A program made the translations under genes and the position numbers. A DNA stretch of 64,000 nt from contig DHKP01000007.1 in assembly GCA_002404865.1 (NCBI GenBank), positions 1 to 64,000 of the forward strand, read 5' to 3'. The stretch's first letter is position 1. Each line of letters starts with the position of its first letter. Origin of the DNA: Caryophanales bacterium UBA4691 (GTDB lineage Bacteria > Bacillota_I > Bacilli_A > RFN20 > CAG-826). This document shows, piece after piece, positions 1-8,838 of this stretch. The notes under the pieces are model-generated. The model ran no database searches and was not told where the DNA came from. It was given only the letters and a program-made list of their open reading frames with translations.

Positions 1-89
1 CCTACATTGGTGAAACGCTATCTAATAAGAGGTATTTCTATCCTTTGAGCAGGATAAATGCCATAATAAGAAAGTATGCAAAACGATAA
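1..89 (+). CDS. C-terminal end of an unidentified upstream gene (partial)
   Basis: The third frame is open from the window edge to a TAA at 87-89 and reads as a basic tail ending RKYAKR. It overlaps the start of the next gene by 14 nt. The first frame is also open for 15 codons (stop TGA at 46-48), so the choice is based only on the longer open stretch and its protein-like composition. No family can be assigned from 28 residues. Confidence 0.35.
   Translation, partial: YIGETLSNKRYFYPLSRINAIIRKYAKR
62..67 (+). promoter_or_regulatory. -10 box of a possible leaderless promoter
   Basis: CATAAT ends 8 nt before the ATG at 76, and there is no Shine-Dalgarno sequence. The -35 region is weak. The spacing repeats that seen before several other genes in the window (1171, 15528, 23757, 35389), which is the main support. 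Confidence 0.4.
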
Positions 90-660
90 TAAAAGGCCAA
101 ATAGCCAAAGCCATTCCAAAAACAATAACCGGAAAAACAATTTTCAGAAGGGGCGTTATCAAACTAGTCGTAACGATAATCGTAGCTTAAACAATCAGGA
201 TAACCGCAATAAAAACCGAAATTCCTTCCAAAGAAATAATAATTATGGGTTTCCGCGAATTGAAAACGAACCCAAAGAGGAAAGAACACCGGTTCTAAAT
301 GTTCCAGTCGATGATCATCCTCGGGCGATGGTTTTGCCGTTTGATCAAAAGGCGGTCGATGACGTTAAACCGCGAAAATACACATCCGGTTTTGAGATTT
401 TCAAGATTCCGATGGCTCTAGCTCGTTGGCTTACCGCCGATGATTATTTAAGCAAATTAAGCAGTGCGACAGGTATTACTTTCGCCGATAAATCCTTTCT
501 TAAAATCGAAGGGGAATTTTTGCCAAAACTAAAAGCCTATAGTGATTCTCGCCTTCAAAATCCGAATTTAGAAAAAGCAATTCGCCCTTTTTATAAATAT
601 CTTTCTTATTTCGCAAATTATGCGATTGAAAATAAGACCGCTGTGGTTTTTGATTTGTAA
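76..660 (+). CDS. Unrecognised protein with Asn/Lys/Arg-rich N-terminus
   Basis: I do not recognise the 194-residue product. The first ~65 residues are low complexity, very rich in Asn, Arg, Lys, Ser and Gln (NNRKNNFQKGR-type runs), strongly basic and probably disordered, as is common for nucleic-acid-binding tails. From about residue 95 to 194 there is a compact domain with hydrophobic periodicity (FEIFKIPMALARWLTADDYL; FYKYLSYFANYAIENKTAVV) that looks folded. There is no signal peptide or membrane segment. The start codon has no SD but follows a -10-like box by 8 nt. The stop overlaps the next start (TAATG), so it is co-transcribed with the glycosylase gene. RNA or DNA association is an inference from composition only. 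Confidence 0.75.
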   Translation: MQNDNKRPNSQSHSKNNNRKNNFQKGRYQTSRNDNRSLNNQDNRNKNRNSFQRNNNYGFPRIENEPKEERTPVLNVPVDDHPRAMVLPFDQKAVDDVKPRKYTSGFEIFKIPMALARWLTADDYLSKLSSATGITFADKSFLKIEGEFLPKLKAYSDSRLQNPNLEKAIRPFYKYLSYFANYAIENKTAVVFDL

Positions 661-1145
661 TGGCAGATTATTTTCTTTCCCATCCCTTTGGACCGTTCTA
701 CTCTAAGGACAGTAAAATTCTTATATTAGGCAGCTTTCCTAGTCCAAAAAGCCGCGAATCTGATTTTTATTATGGGCATAAGGAGAATCGATTTTGGAAA
801 ATTCTTTCCTTTCTATTTGATGAGAAATTGCCTCTTTCCGTTTTGGAAAAGAAAGAATTCTTAAAGAAAAATAAAATCGCCTTATACGATGCGATCTTTT
901 CCTTAAACATTAAAGGGGCTAGCGATGCTTCCATCCGTAAAGCTAAGCCTACAAATTTAAGCGTTGTTTTGGATAATAGCGAGGTGAGACATATCTTTTG
1001 CAACGGAAAAACCGCCTATCAATATTGTTTAAAAAGCGATACGAAAGGGCTGCCGGTGACTCTTTTGCCAAGTTCAAGTTCCGCCAATGCCTCATATTCA
1101 TTAGATGCGCTCATCAAAAATTGGCGAATCATTCTAGAAAAATAA
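660..1145 (+). CDS. DNA-deoxyinosine (hypoxanthine) glycosylase, UDG superfamily
   Basis: This 161-residue protein matches the family-6 uracil-DNA-glycosylase-like group, which excises deaminated purines such as hypoxanthine in base-excision repair. The visible hallmarks are LILGSFPSPKSRE near residue 21 (the glycosylase motif 1 equivalent), the FYYGHKENRFW segment around residues 36-46 that contributes the catalytic Asn in this family, and the C-terminal LLPSSSSANAS motif near residues 135-145. The length is typical. It starts by TAATG overlap with the previous gene and has no own SD. Family 6 rather than Mug/TDG is inferred from GSFPS in place of GxNPG. Confidence 0.8.
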   Translation: MADYFLSHPFGPFYSKDSKILILGSFPSPKSRESDFYYGHKENRFWKILSFLFDEKLPLSVLEKKEFLKKNKIALYDAIFSLNIKGASDASIRKAKPTNLSVVLDNSEVRHIFCNGKTAYQYCLKSDTKGLPVTLLPSSSSANASYSLDALIKNWRIILEK

Positions 1146-1156
1146 TAAAATTTTAT

Positions 1157-1162
1157 TACAAT
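1157..1162 (+). promoter_or_regulatory. -10 box of a possible leaderless promoter (small lipoprotein)
   Basis: TACAAT is followed by 8 nt and then the ATG at 1171, with no purine-rich SD in the 25 nt upstream. It belongs to the recurrent -10-to-ATG arrangement of this window. Confidence 0.45.
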
Positions 1163-1170
1163 AACGAATT

Positions 1171-1326
1171 ATGAAAACAAAAAGATTATCCATTGGTTTC
1201 TTATTGCTTCTATCTTCGATATTGTTTTTAGCTAGCTGTGCAAATTCCTCATCAAGCGGCGGAAAGCGAAATTGTGGCGGCGATGTTTGCTATGGCGCCA
1301 TCGCTATCTTGACTTATCGAAAATGA
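1171..1326 (+). CDS. Small predicted lipoprotein (51 aa)
   Basis: The frame from ATG 1171 to TGA 1324-1326 encodes 51 residues: a basic start (MKTKR), a hydrophobic core of about 15 residues and a lipobox LASC with the lipidated Cys at position 23. A Ser/Gly/Asn-rich linker (CANSSSSGGK) and a short tail with two further Cys follow. This fits signal peptidase II processing, leaving a ~29-residue lipopeptide on the outer face of the membrane. The stop overlaps the next start as ATGA, which indicates translational coupling. I recognise no family. A truncated remnant of a longer lipoprotein is possible. Confidence 0.6.
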   Translation: MKTKRLSIGFLLLLSSILFLASCANSSSSGGKRNCGGDVCYGAIAILTYRK

Positions 1327-2255
1327 TTATGGATTCCTTAAAGACAATTTTTGAAAAAAGAAATTACGAAGTGATTCTATCCTTAACGGAAAAAGCGGCT
1401 GACGCAGAATCATTATTTTACCGGGCAAGCTCTTTTTTGGCCATAGGAAAGCCAAAAGAGGCGATGGGCATTTTTGAAAGAAACAGAAAGGCCTTGTTTT
1501 CGTATAATCCTCTCGTTACTTTAAAGCATAATTTCGAAATTCGAATTTTGCTTGACGAATTCGATGAAGCCTATCAAGACTTAGAGGAATTCCGCAGTTA
1601 TCCTTATGTTTCTCAAAGCGTAGAAGAAAAACTATCATCTCTTCCAACTTATTTAAGAAAAAAGGAGAAAGAATCATTACGGAATAAACCTCTATCAATT
1701 GAAGAAGTAAAAAGATTGCTTTCTTCCCCGAAAAGCGACTATGAAACCTTGCTGGCCTTAGAAGCTATTTCACGTGTCACAATCGATCCGTTTTTGCCAG
1801 AAATAAAGAGCTTATTAATCTCTTCTGCCCATCCCAGCGTCAAAACTTATGCGTTTTTACTTTTGATAAACTGCAAATATGACGAATCAGTGACGCTAAA
1901 GCAAGGGGATGTTGTATATCAACTGATACCAAAAAACGTAGAACCTCCTTTTGTGAATAAGCGTTTTAAAGACTTCAAAAACAAATTGGAAGCTCTTGCA
2001 AAAGACCCAAGCGTAGCTGGCGTTGGTTTCTCTTTGTTTAGCGATTACACCTTAGCGGTTTTTCCTTCTTCTCCTTTCTTTTGCAATAACGATGATTTAT
2101 TGCTTCTCTCTTTTTACTCTTTGGCGTTATCTTATTTAAGAAATGACGATGTTTCTCTAATAGACAATCCCTATCATATTCCTTCTTTAGAAATCGAAAA
2201 AAAGAAGAAGGAAATCTCTTCGGTTCTTTCTTCAATTCCGCCTCTCACTGAATGA
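1323..2255 (+). CDS. Unrecognised helical (TPR-like) cytoplasmic protein
   Basis: The 310-residue product starts at ATG 1323, which overlaps the preceding lipoprotein stop by 4 nt. A longer reading from 1272 (MWRRCLLW...) would run through the lipoprotein gene in another frame and has no start signal. The N-terminal ~120 residues look like paired amphipathic helices (FEKRNYEVILSLTEKAADAESLFYRASSFLAIGKPKEAM), typical of TPR repeats. The middle has LEAISRV-type helices resembling HEAT/TPR, and the C-terminus is a distinct domain (residues ~210-300). It vaguely recalls the Mollicutes DUF3196 group, but I cannot verify this. No catalytic motif is visible. Confidence 0.7.
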   Translation: MIMDSLKTIFEKRNYEVILSLTEKAADAESLFYRASSFLAIGKPKEAMGIFERNRKALFSYNPLVTLKHNFEIRILLDEFDEAYQDLEEFRSYPYVSQSVEEKLSSLPTYLRKKEKESLRNKPLSIEEVKRLLSSPKSDYETLLALEAISRVTIDPFLPEIKSLLISSAHPSVKTYAFLLLINCKYDESVTLKQGDVVYQLIPKNVEPPFVNKRFKDFKNKLEALAKDPSVAGVGFSLFSDYTLAVFPSSPFFCNNDDLLLLSFYSLALSYLRNDDVSLIDNPYHIPSLEIEKKKKEISSVLSSIPPLTE

Positions 2256-2298
2256 GCTTAGTTTTTTCGGAAATTAGGGATTTTTGAAGTGATTTTCT

Positions 2299-2327
2299 TT
2301 GGCAAAGAAGACTCGCTAGAGTATACT
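2299..2327 (+). promoter_or_regulatory. Sigma-A-type promoter of tig
   Basis: TTGGCA (2299-2304) and TATACT (2322-2327) are separated by 17 nt, close to the TTGACA/TATAAT consensus, and sit 60 nt before the tig ATG. A short hairpin (GCTCGT-AA-ACGAGC, about 2352-2365) lies in the leader. Confidence 0.65.
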
Positions 2328-2387
2328 CTTACGCGTGAACGTTTTTAGTAAGCTCGTAAACGAGCGAAATGAGGTAAATTAAAATTT

Positions 2388-3677
2388 ATGAAACGCACCA
2401 TCAAAAAGATTAACGACAGCAAAATCGAACTTACCGTTGAAGTTGATAAAGATCTTTGGAAAGCAGCACAAAACCGCGCATTTGAGAAAGTGAGCAGCAA
2501 AGTGACGGTCAAAGGATTCCGCCAAGGCAAAGCGCCAAAAGAAATGCTTCGCCAATACACCAATCCTGAAGCTGTTTGGAATGAAGCGATTGAAGAGGTC
2601 TTAAATCCTGTTTTTGCGCAAGCTATCGGCGAAGAGAAACTTGAACCATTTTTCCGTCCTTCTGTTAACATTACCAAATTAAGCCCTGACGAGCTAACAA
2701 TCGCCTATACTTTTGTTACCACTCCGACGGCTACTTTAGGTGAATACAAAGGCCTTAAAGCGAAGAAAGAAGCTCCAAGCGTTACTGATAAAGAGATTGA
2801 AGATAGTATTAACAATCGCCTTAAAGGGAATGCCGAGCTTGTCCTCGTGGATCGCCCAGCGAAAAAAGGCGATACCGTTGTGTTTGATTTCTTAGGGAAG
2901 ACGGCCAACGATAAAGGCGACATGGTCCCTTTTGATGGCGGAGCAGCCAATAACTACTCTCTTGAATTAGGGAGCAACCAATTCGTTCCTGGCTTCGAAG
3001 ACGCTCTTGTCGGTGTGAAGAGCGGCGATAAGAAAACTATCGAAATTACCTTCCCAACCAATTACGTTAAGGAACTTGCGGGCAAAAAAGCCATTTTTGA
3101 TTGCACAATTCATGAAGTGAAAGAAAAACAAATTCCTGCCCTTAATGATGAATCCGTCAAAGAACTCGATATTAAAGACGTCAGCACTGTTGATCAATTA
3201 AAGGAATTCGAGAAGAAAAGAATTCTCGAAGGGAAAGTCCGCGATGCCGATAATCAATATTTCAGCGCAATCATGCAACAAATCATTGATGGTACCAATT
3301 ACGTAATCGCGGATGAAGTGATACTCAATGAAGCCGCTGCCTTAGAGAGCCAATTCAAAAAGCAAATTGAAAGCAATGGCTTAACTTTTGACCAATATCT
3401 TCAAATCACCGGCGTTAAAGAAGACGATTTAAAGAAAAATTATCACGAACAAGCTGAGAAAAATATCAAAGGTTTCCTAGCGCTTAAAGAAATTGCTAAA
3501 GCCGAAAAAATAGAAGTGACCGACGACGATTTGAAGGCGGAAAGCGAAAAGCGCGCTTCTGAATACGGGATGAAAGCCGAAGATATCCTTAAATATATGA
3601 ATCAAGATAAAGAGCGTTGGTTAAATACCATTCGTGATCAAAAGATTCATGACTTTATTTTGAGCGTTAGCAAATAA
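2388..3677 (+). CDS. tig: Trigger factor (ribosome-associated chaperone/PPIase)
   Basis: The 429-residue protein has the three trigger-factor regions. The N-terminal ribosome-docking domain carries GFRQGKAP at residues 43-50 (canonical GFRxGKxP, which contacts L23 at the exit tunnel). A central FKBP-like peptidyl-prolyl isomerase domain spans about residues 155-245 (DTVVFDFLGK, FVPGFEDALVGVKSGDKKTI). A long helical C-terminal chaperone domain follows. It binds nascent chains in the cytoplasm. It has its own promoter and is followed by lon, the usual pairing without clpX between them. Length matches the family. Confidence 0.97.
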   Translation: MKRTIKKINDSKIELTVEVDKDLWKAAQNRAFEKVSSKVTVKGFRQGKAPKEMLRQYTNPEAVWNEAIEEVLNPVFAQAIGEEKLEPFFRPSVNITKLSPDELTIAYTFVTTPTATLGEYKGLKAKKEAPSVTDKEIEDSINNRLKGNAELVLVDRPAKKGDTVVFDFLGKTANDKGDMVPFDGGAANNYSLELGSNQFVPGFEDALVGVKSGDKKTIEITFPTNYVKELAGKKAIFDCTIHEVKEKQIPALNDESVKELDIKDVSTVDQLKEFEKKRILEGKVRDADNQYFSAIMQQIIDGTNYVIADEVILNEAAALESQFKKQIESNGLTFDQYLQITGVKEDDLKKNYHEQAEKNIKGFLALKEIAKAEKIEVTDDDLKAESEKRASEYGMKAEDILKYMNQDKERWLNTIRDQKIHDFILSVSK

Positions 3678-3727
3678 AAAGGAAATTAATTGTATTAATA
3701 TATTACGAGTGAAAGGAGGGGCAATAG

Positions 3728-6088
3728 ATGCCAACTAACGATAATAAACTCACCTTGCCTCTGCTCATCACGCGCGGTCTACTTGTATTCCCCTCTATGA
3801 GCGAATCCATTGATGTTGGCCGCGCTTTTAGTGTTAAAGCAGTAGACGAGGCTAAAGAAACAACGAATTCTTTAATTCTTGTTACCGCCCAGAAAGATTC
3901 CAACATGGAAGAGATCAAAAATCCAAGCGAGGATCTTTTTATGGTTGCAAGCTTATGCCGCATCACTAGTTTAATCAAAAAGCCTGATTTTTATCAGATC
4001 AGAGTCTATGCGACGAAGCGCGTGCGCTTATCAAATATTCATTTCGAGGGCGGGACTTATTTAGCGGATGGGGAAATCCTAGAAGATGTCCTCGGCGATA
4101 AAAACGAAGAAGTGCAACTTGTGCGCTCCATTGTTGATATTCTCGCCAATAACCCTTCTTTAGGAAGAGATATCCCGCGTGGTGCTCTCAATACGCTTGA
4201 TCACGGCATTACGCCAAATGACTTAAGCAACACCCTTGCGGCTTATCTTCAACTCAATCCCGAACAGAAAGAAAAAGTTCTCGCGACTGTCGACTGCAAC
4301 GAACGGTTAAAAATCGTTTTAGCATACCTTAATGAGCAGAAAGAGATTGCTACTATTGATCAAAAACTTAACGATACGGTTCGCGAAAAAGCCGAAAAGA
4401 GCCAAAAAGAATATTACCTTCGCGAGAAAATGAAGGCGATTAAAGACGAACTCGGAGAAGGCGCGGGGGGTGAAGATAGCGAAGATGCCATCAAAAAGCG
4501 CTTGGCAGAAAACCCTTATCCAGAAAACGTAAAAAAGAAAGTGCTCAATGAACTCCGACGTTATGAGATGATGCCGGAAGCTTCATTAGAGGCCTCTTTG
4601 ATATTGACCTACGTCCAAACTTTAATGAACGTGCCTTGGTATCAGCATACGGAAGACAACGAAGACTTAGAAAACGCTAGAAAGATTCTTGATGAAGATC
4701 ACTATGGCTTAGTCAAAGTCAAAGAGAGAATCATCGAATATCTAGCCGTGAAGAAGAGCACCGGCAACTTAAAAGCTCCAATTTTATGTTTCTATGGGCC
4801 GCCTGGATGCGGCAAAACTTCTTTAGGGAGAAGTATTGCTAAAGCTCTTGGTCGCAAGTTCTTTAAAGCCTCTTTGGGCGGCATTAGCGATGAAGCGGAA
4901 ATCCGTGGGCATCGTCGCACTTATGTCGGCTCTATGCCCGGGCGCATTATTCAAGGCATGACTCGCGTTGGCGTGAATAACCCAGTTTTCTTATTAGATG
5001 AAATCGATAAAATCGGTGGGGCCAATTATAAAGGCGATCCATCTAGTGCGATGTTAGAGGTGCTTGACCCAGAGCAGAACACCGCTTTTAATGATAATTT
5101 CATCGAGGAACCTTACGACTTGAGCAACGTTTTGTTTTTGTGCACCGCGAACTATTTGGAAAACGTTCCTGCCCCTCTTCTTGATCGGCTTGAGCTCATC
5201 GAAGTTCCTTCCTATACTGAGCTTGAGAAGATTCAAATCGCGAAAGGCTTCTTGATTAAGAAGCAAATGGGACTCAATGGTTTAAAAGAAGGAGACGTGA
5301 AATTCACCGAATCCGGCATTAAAGAAATTATTGAATGTTACACGCGAGAAGCGGGCGTTCGTCAGCTTGAGCGCCTCGTTGCTAGCTGTTGCAGAAAGGC
5401 CGTCGTGGAAATCTTAAGAGATCCTTCAACCGCTCAACCGATTACGATTGACGAAAAACAAGTAAAGAAATATCTAGGTGTTGAAATATTTGAAGACACC
5501 AAAAAAGAAAAAGCGCCTCAAGTTGGTGTGGTCACCGGTTTAGCTTACACCGAATTTGGCGGCGATATCCTTCCAATCGAAGTCACTTATTTCCCAAGCA
5601 AGAACCCTTCATTAGTTCTTACGGGCAAACTTGGTGACGTTATGAAAGAAAGCGCCACAATCGCTTTAGACTATGTGCGCGCTAATGCTCAGAAATACGG
5701 AATTGACGAAGATATTTTCAATGAAAATACCCTCCATATCCATGTTCCTGAAGGCGCTGTGCCAAAAGACGGGCCCAGTGCTGGTGTAGCGATTACTACT
5801 GCTATCATATCTTGCTTAACAAAGATTCCGGTCGACAATAACGTTGCGATGACTGGCGAAGTGACTTTAAGAGGGAACGCTCTCCCAATTGGTGGGCTCC
5901 GCGAGAAATCATTGGCTGCCCTTCGTAGCGGCATCAAAACGATTATCGTGCCTATTGAAAACAAAAAAGACGTTTCTGAACTTCCGCCCGAAGTAAAGAA
6001 AGACTTAAAAATTCTTTATATGAAGAGCGTCGATGACGCCTTAAAGGTTGCCTTGCTCACCTCGCCTAAGCCAATTAGTAACGATTAA
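3728..6088 (+). CDS. lon: ATP-dependent Lon protease
   Basis: The 786-residue protein contains the N-terminal substrate-binding LON domain, an AAA+ module with Walker A GPPGCGKT near residues 357-364 and Walker B VFLLDEIDK near 419, and the C-terminal serine protease domain. The catalytic dyad is Ser684 in GPSAG and Lys727 in REKSLAA, 43 residues apart as in E. coli Lon. It degrades misfolded and regulatory proteins in the cytoplasm. A strong SD (AAAGGAGG) lies 8 nt before ATG. A good terminator follows at 6089, which ends the tig-lon unit. Confidence 0.98.
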   Translation: MPTNDNKLTLPLLITRGLLVFPSMSESIDVGRAFSVKAVDEAKETTNSLILVTAQKDSNMEEIKNPSEDLFMVASLCRITSLIKKPDFYQIRVYATKRVRLSNIHFEGGTYLADGEILEDVLGDKNEEVQLVRSIVDILANNPSLGRDIPRGALNTLDHGITPNDLSNTLAAYLQLNPEQKEKVLATVDCNERLKIVLAYLNEQKEIATIDQKLNDTVREKAEKSQKEYYLREKMKAIKDELGEGAGGEDSEDAIKKRLAENPYPENVKKKVLNELRRYEMMPEASLEASLILTYVQTLMNVPWYQHTEDNEDLENARKILDEDHYGLVKVKERIIEYLAVKKSTGNLKAPILCFYGPPGCGKTSLGRSIAKALGRKFFKASLGGISDEAEIRGHRRTYVGSMPGRIIQGMTRVGVNNPVFLLDEIDKIGGANYKGDPSSAMLEVLDPEQNTAFNDNFIEEPYDLSNVLFLCTANYLENVPAPLLDRLELIEVPSYTELEKIQIAKGFLIKKQMGLNGLKEGDVKFTESGIKEIIECYTREAGVRQLERLVASCCRKAVVEILRDPSTAQPITIDEKQVKKYLGVEIFEDTKKEKAPQVGVVTGLAYTEFGGDILPIEVTYFPSKNPSLVLTGKLGDVMKESATIALDYVRANAQKYGIDEDIFNENTLHIHVPEGAVPKDGPSAGVAITTAIISCLTKIPVDNNVAMTGEVTLRGNALPIGGLREKSLAALRSGIKTIIVPIENKKDVSELPPEVKKDLKILYMKSVDDALKVALLTSPKPISND

Positions 6089-6111
6089 GCCTAGAGAAAT
6101 CTAGGCTTTTT
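6089..6111 (+). terminator. Rho-independent terminator after lon
   Basis: The perfect 7-bp stem GCCTAGA / TCTAGGC closes a GAAA loop and is followed by a T run. It starts immediately after the lon stop codon. Confidence 0.85.
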
Positions 6112-6124
6112 CTCTTCCTTTCAC

Positions 6125-6130
6125 TATAAT
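6125..6130 (+). promoter_or_regulatory. -10 box of a leaderless promoter for engB
   Basis: A consensus TATAAT ends 6 nt before the engB ATG at 6137. A normal start site would therefore fall on the A of ATG, and no SD is present. The -35 region overlaps the lon terminator and is weak. Confidence 0.65.
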
Positions 6131-6136
6131 AGCGAT

Positions 6137-6712
6137 ATGGCGAAAGTGAATTTTAAAAATTGCAAATTCATCACTTCTTCCTTGAACTTAGCTGGCAGAC
6201 CGATCGATCAAAAAAAAGAAGTGGTTTTTTTAGGCAAAAGTAATGTCGGTAAGAGCACTTTGATTAATTCTCTTGTTAGTCAAAAAATCGCTTTTAGCTC
6301 CAAAAAAGCCGGCAAGACTCAACTATTGAATTATTTTTTAATCGATAATCGATTTTATCTTGTTGATTCACCTGGCTATGGCTATACCTCTTATGGAAAT
6401 AAAAAAGACGAACTATTCTCGCAAATGATGGAAACTTATTTTGTAAACCATCCCTTACTTGCTGGCGCCGTTTTGCTTATCGATAGTAGGCGTGGCATCT
6501 ATGAAGAGGAAGAAAACATGATTCATTATTTGCTGGGACTCGGTATTAAATTAATTCTTATTTATACCAAATGCGACACGATTGGGCAAAAAGAAATGGC
6601 ACTAGCAAAAAAGGAGGCGGAAATTTTCCCTTCACTAGCTGTTTTCTATAGCGGGAAGAACGCCGATTTTTCATCGTTGCGCTCACTTATTGTAAAAACG
6701 TTTTCAATTTAA
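6137..6712 (+). CDS. engB: Ribosome biogenesis GTPase EngB/YsxC
   Basis: The 191-residue GTPase has G1 GKSNVGKSTL at about residues 32-41, G3 DSPGYGY near 78 and a TKCD-type G4 (IYTKCDT). EngB is needed for late 50S subunit assembly. Length and position directly after lon match the Bacillus lon-ysxC order. The likely transcript begins at or next to the ATG because TATAAT ends 6 nt upstream. It is followed 17 nt later by pepF, which has its own SD and no obvious promoter, so the two are probably one transcript. Confidence 0.95.
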   Translation: MAKVNFKNCKFITSSLNLAGRPIDQKKEVVFLGKSNVGKSTLINSLVSQKIAFSSKKAGKTQLLNYFLIDNRFYLVDSPGYGYTSYGNKKDELFSQMMETYFVNHPLLAGAVLLIDSRRGIYEEEENMIHYLLGLGIKLILIYTKCDTIGQKEMALAKKEAEIFPSLAVFYSGKNADFSSLRSLIVKTFSI

Positions 6713-6728
6713 TCTAAGGAGAATACAA

Positions 6729-8504
6729 ATGATTACGAATTGGGATTTAACGAATATTTATTGTCATGACGAAGACTTTGAGAAGGAAATCATCCGTTTG
6801 AAAGAAAAATTGACGCCTGAAATCGCCTCTTTAGCAGGGAAATTAGGGACGGAAAGCGGCTTTAAAAAATACCTCGACCTTTCTTTAGACGTAGAATCGT
6901 CCATTTCACGCGCTTTTGTATATGCTTCAACGCGAAGCGATTTAGACAAGAGAAATGTAAAAAATGGGGAAGCCCTCATGCGAATTCAACTTGCTTATCA
7001 AGACTTTGCAAGTGCTGCTTCTTTCGCTGACCCTGAAATTCTTTCTTTAGGGAAAGATTATGTTTTATCTTTCCTAAAAAAGCACAAAGAATATGAACAA
7101 TTCGACTTTGCTTTTGAAAAATTATTCCGCGAAGCCGATCACGTCTTAAGCGCTGACAAAGAAAAACTATTAAGTGCCTATGCCCCATTAGTCAATAAAG
7201 GCGCGGATTTATATTCTTCTTTAGCTGTCGCCGATATGAAGGAGCATGAAGCGACATTACTAGATGGACGAAAAGTTAAAGTCAGTCAAAATAACTGGGT
7301 TAGCCTGGTACAAAACGAGAAGGATCAAGAAAATAGAGAAAGGATTTTCAAAGCGCTTTATGAGGGCTTTGAAGAACACAAAAACACTTTTGGTGAAATC
7401 TATAATTCTACCCTTCAAGGCGAACTGGCAGTCATGAAAACTAGAGGCTATTCTTCCATTCTAGAAGAGCACCTATATGGGAATAACATCCCGCTTGATG
7501 TCTTTAAAAATTTGGTTGAAGTGGCTTCAACTAACGCCGCGCCGCTTCATAAATATTATGAACTTCGCGCAAAATATCTAGGCTTGAAAAAGCATCGCTC
7601 TTTCGACCGCTTTGTCCCTTTGGCGCGTAGCGAGGTTAAATATAGCTATGAAGACGCTTTGAAATTGTTCTACGAATCCATCAAGGGCTATAGCGATGAT
7701 TACCAAAAGAAAGCCCATGAAGTTACCGAAGAGGGATATGTCGATGTTTATCCTGCTTTAGGAAAAAGAAGCGGGGCTTATTCTACGGGTGGTAATGGGG
7801 TCCATCCTTATATTCTCCTCAATTTCAATGGGACCTTAGATGACGTTTTCACTCTTGCCCACGAATCCGGACATAGCGTTCATACTTTATATAGCGATGA
7901 AGCAGAGCCAACCATGAAACAAAGCTATACGATTTTCGTCGCGGAAATCGCGAGCACGTTCAATGAGCACAACCTTCTTGATTACCTTCTTGCCTCTTCT
8001 TCTTTAGACCGTAATACCAAAATCGCCTTGCTGCAAAAAGCAATCGACGAAATTGTTGCTACTTTCTATCGACAAACCCTATTTGGACAATATGAATATG
8101 AAATCTCTAAGCTTGTAGAGAACGGTAGTCCAATCAATCACGAAGTGCTTTCTAACGAAATGGTTAAGCTCTACCAAGTTTATTACGGAATCGACATTCG
8201 TGAAGAAGGCGTTAAACCCCTTGTTTGGGCCTATATTCCCCATCTTTTCTATACTCCGTTCTATGTTTATCAATATGCGACGAGCTTTACCGCTTCCATG
8301 CTTTTATATGAAAATTTCAAAAACAAAAAGCCTTTCGCTTTCGATAATTTCGTGAATTTATTAAAGAGTGGCGGCAGCGATTACCCTGTCGAACTCGTTA
8401 AGAAAGCCGGCGTCGATTTAACGAAAAAAGAAACTTTCTATTGCGTGACGAAAAGAATGGAAAAACTTGTCGATGAACTAGAAAGGGTTTTGTTCAATGA
8501 CTAG
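6729..8504 (+). CDS. pepF: Oligoendopeptidase F (M3 zinc metallopeptidase)
   Basis: The 591-residue M3B peptidase carries HESGH at residues 378-382 (HExxH zinc motif). The downstream third ligand is probably the Glu in FVAEIASTFNEH, residues ~399-410. It cleaves short peptides (about 7-17 residues) in the cytoplasm and helps recycle peptides released by proteases such as Lon. There is a good SD (AAGGAG) 8 nt before ATG. The 3' end overlaps the next gene by 8 nt. Confidence 0.95.
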   Translation: MITNWDLTNIYCHDEDFEKEIIRLKEKLTPEIASLAGKLGTESGFKKYLDLSLDVESSISRAFVYASTRSDLDKRNVKNGEALMRIQLAYQDFASAASFADPEILSLGKDYVLSFLKKHKEYEQFDFAFEKLFREADHVLSADKEKLLSAYAPLVNKGADLYSSLAVADMKEHEATLLDGRKVKVSQNNWVSLVQNEKDQENRERIFKALYEGFEEHKNTFGEIYNSTLQGELAVMKTRGYSSILEEHLYGNNIPLDVFKNLVEVASTNAAPLHKYYELRAKYLGLKKHRSFDRFVPLARSEVKYSYEDALKLFYESIKGYSDDYQKKAHEVTEEGYVDVYPALGKRSGAYSTGGNGVHPYILLNFNGTLDDVFTLAHESGHSVHTLYSDEAEPTMKQSYTIFVAEIASTFNEHNLLDYLLASSSLDRNTKIALLQKAIDEIVATFYRQTLFGQYEYEISKLVENGSPINHEVLSNEMVKLYQVYYGIDIREEGVKPLVWAYIPHLFYTPFYVYQYATSFTASMLLYENFKNKKPFAFDNFVNLLKSGGSDYPVELVKKAGVDLTKKETFYCVTKRMEKLVDELERVLFND

Positions 8505-8838
8505 CATAGATAAAGACAAAAAAGTCTTTGCAAACCTAATCGACGAATGCAAAAAACTCATCTCGTTTTATGAACAATATCCTTTTGAAGAAATTGCGAA
8601 AAACTCGATTTTAGCGAAGGCGATTTCTTATGATATTCTTCGTGTTTCTCGAACATATAAAAAGCTAGGCGGTAGATATGCGAAACGTCTACGGGAATAT
8701 CATAATTTTTTGATGGAGGCGGGAAGAACGATAGAAAGCGATATCGCGTATCGCCTTCATAACGAAATCATTTCCAAGACAAAAGAGATTCTCCCCTCAT
8801 TAGTAGAGCGATTAACGAAAATCGTTTCTTCTCTTTAA
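8497..8838 (+). CDS. Small helical protein of unknown function
   Basis: The 113-residue product is predominantly helical and charged, without signal peptide, Cys pairs or a recognisable motif. It begins inside the last codons of pepF (8-nt overlap), which implies translational coupling. The pattern AKAISYDILRVSRTYKKLGGRYAKRLREYHNFL suggests a helical bundle. I considered HepT-type proteins, but the RxxxxH signature is absent. Function is not known. Confidence 0.7.
   Translation: MTSIDKDKKVFANLIDECKKLISFYEQYPFEEIAKNSILAKAISYDILRVSRTYKKLGGRYAKRLREYHNFLMEAGRTIESDIAYRLHNEIISKTKEILPSLVERLTKIVSSL

Noticed and set aside
1272..1322. Upstream start for the 310-aa protein (MWRRCLLWRH extension).
   Set aside because: It runs through the lipoprotein gene in another frame; ATG 1323 gives a typical ATGA coupling.
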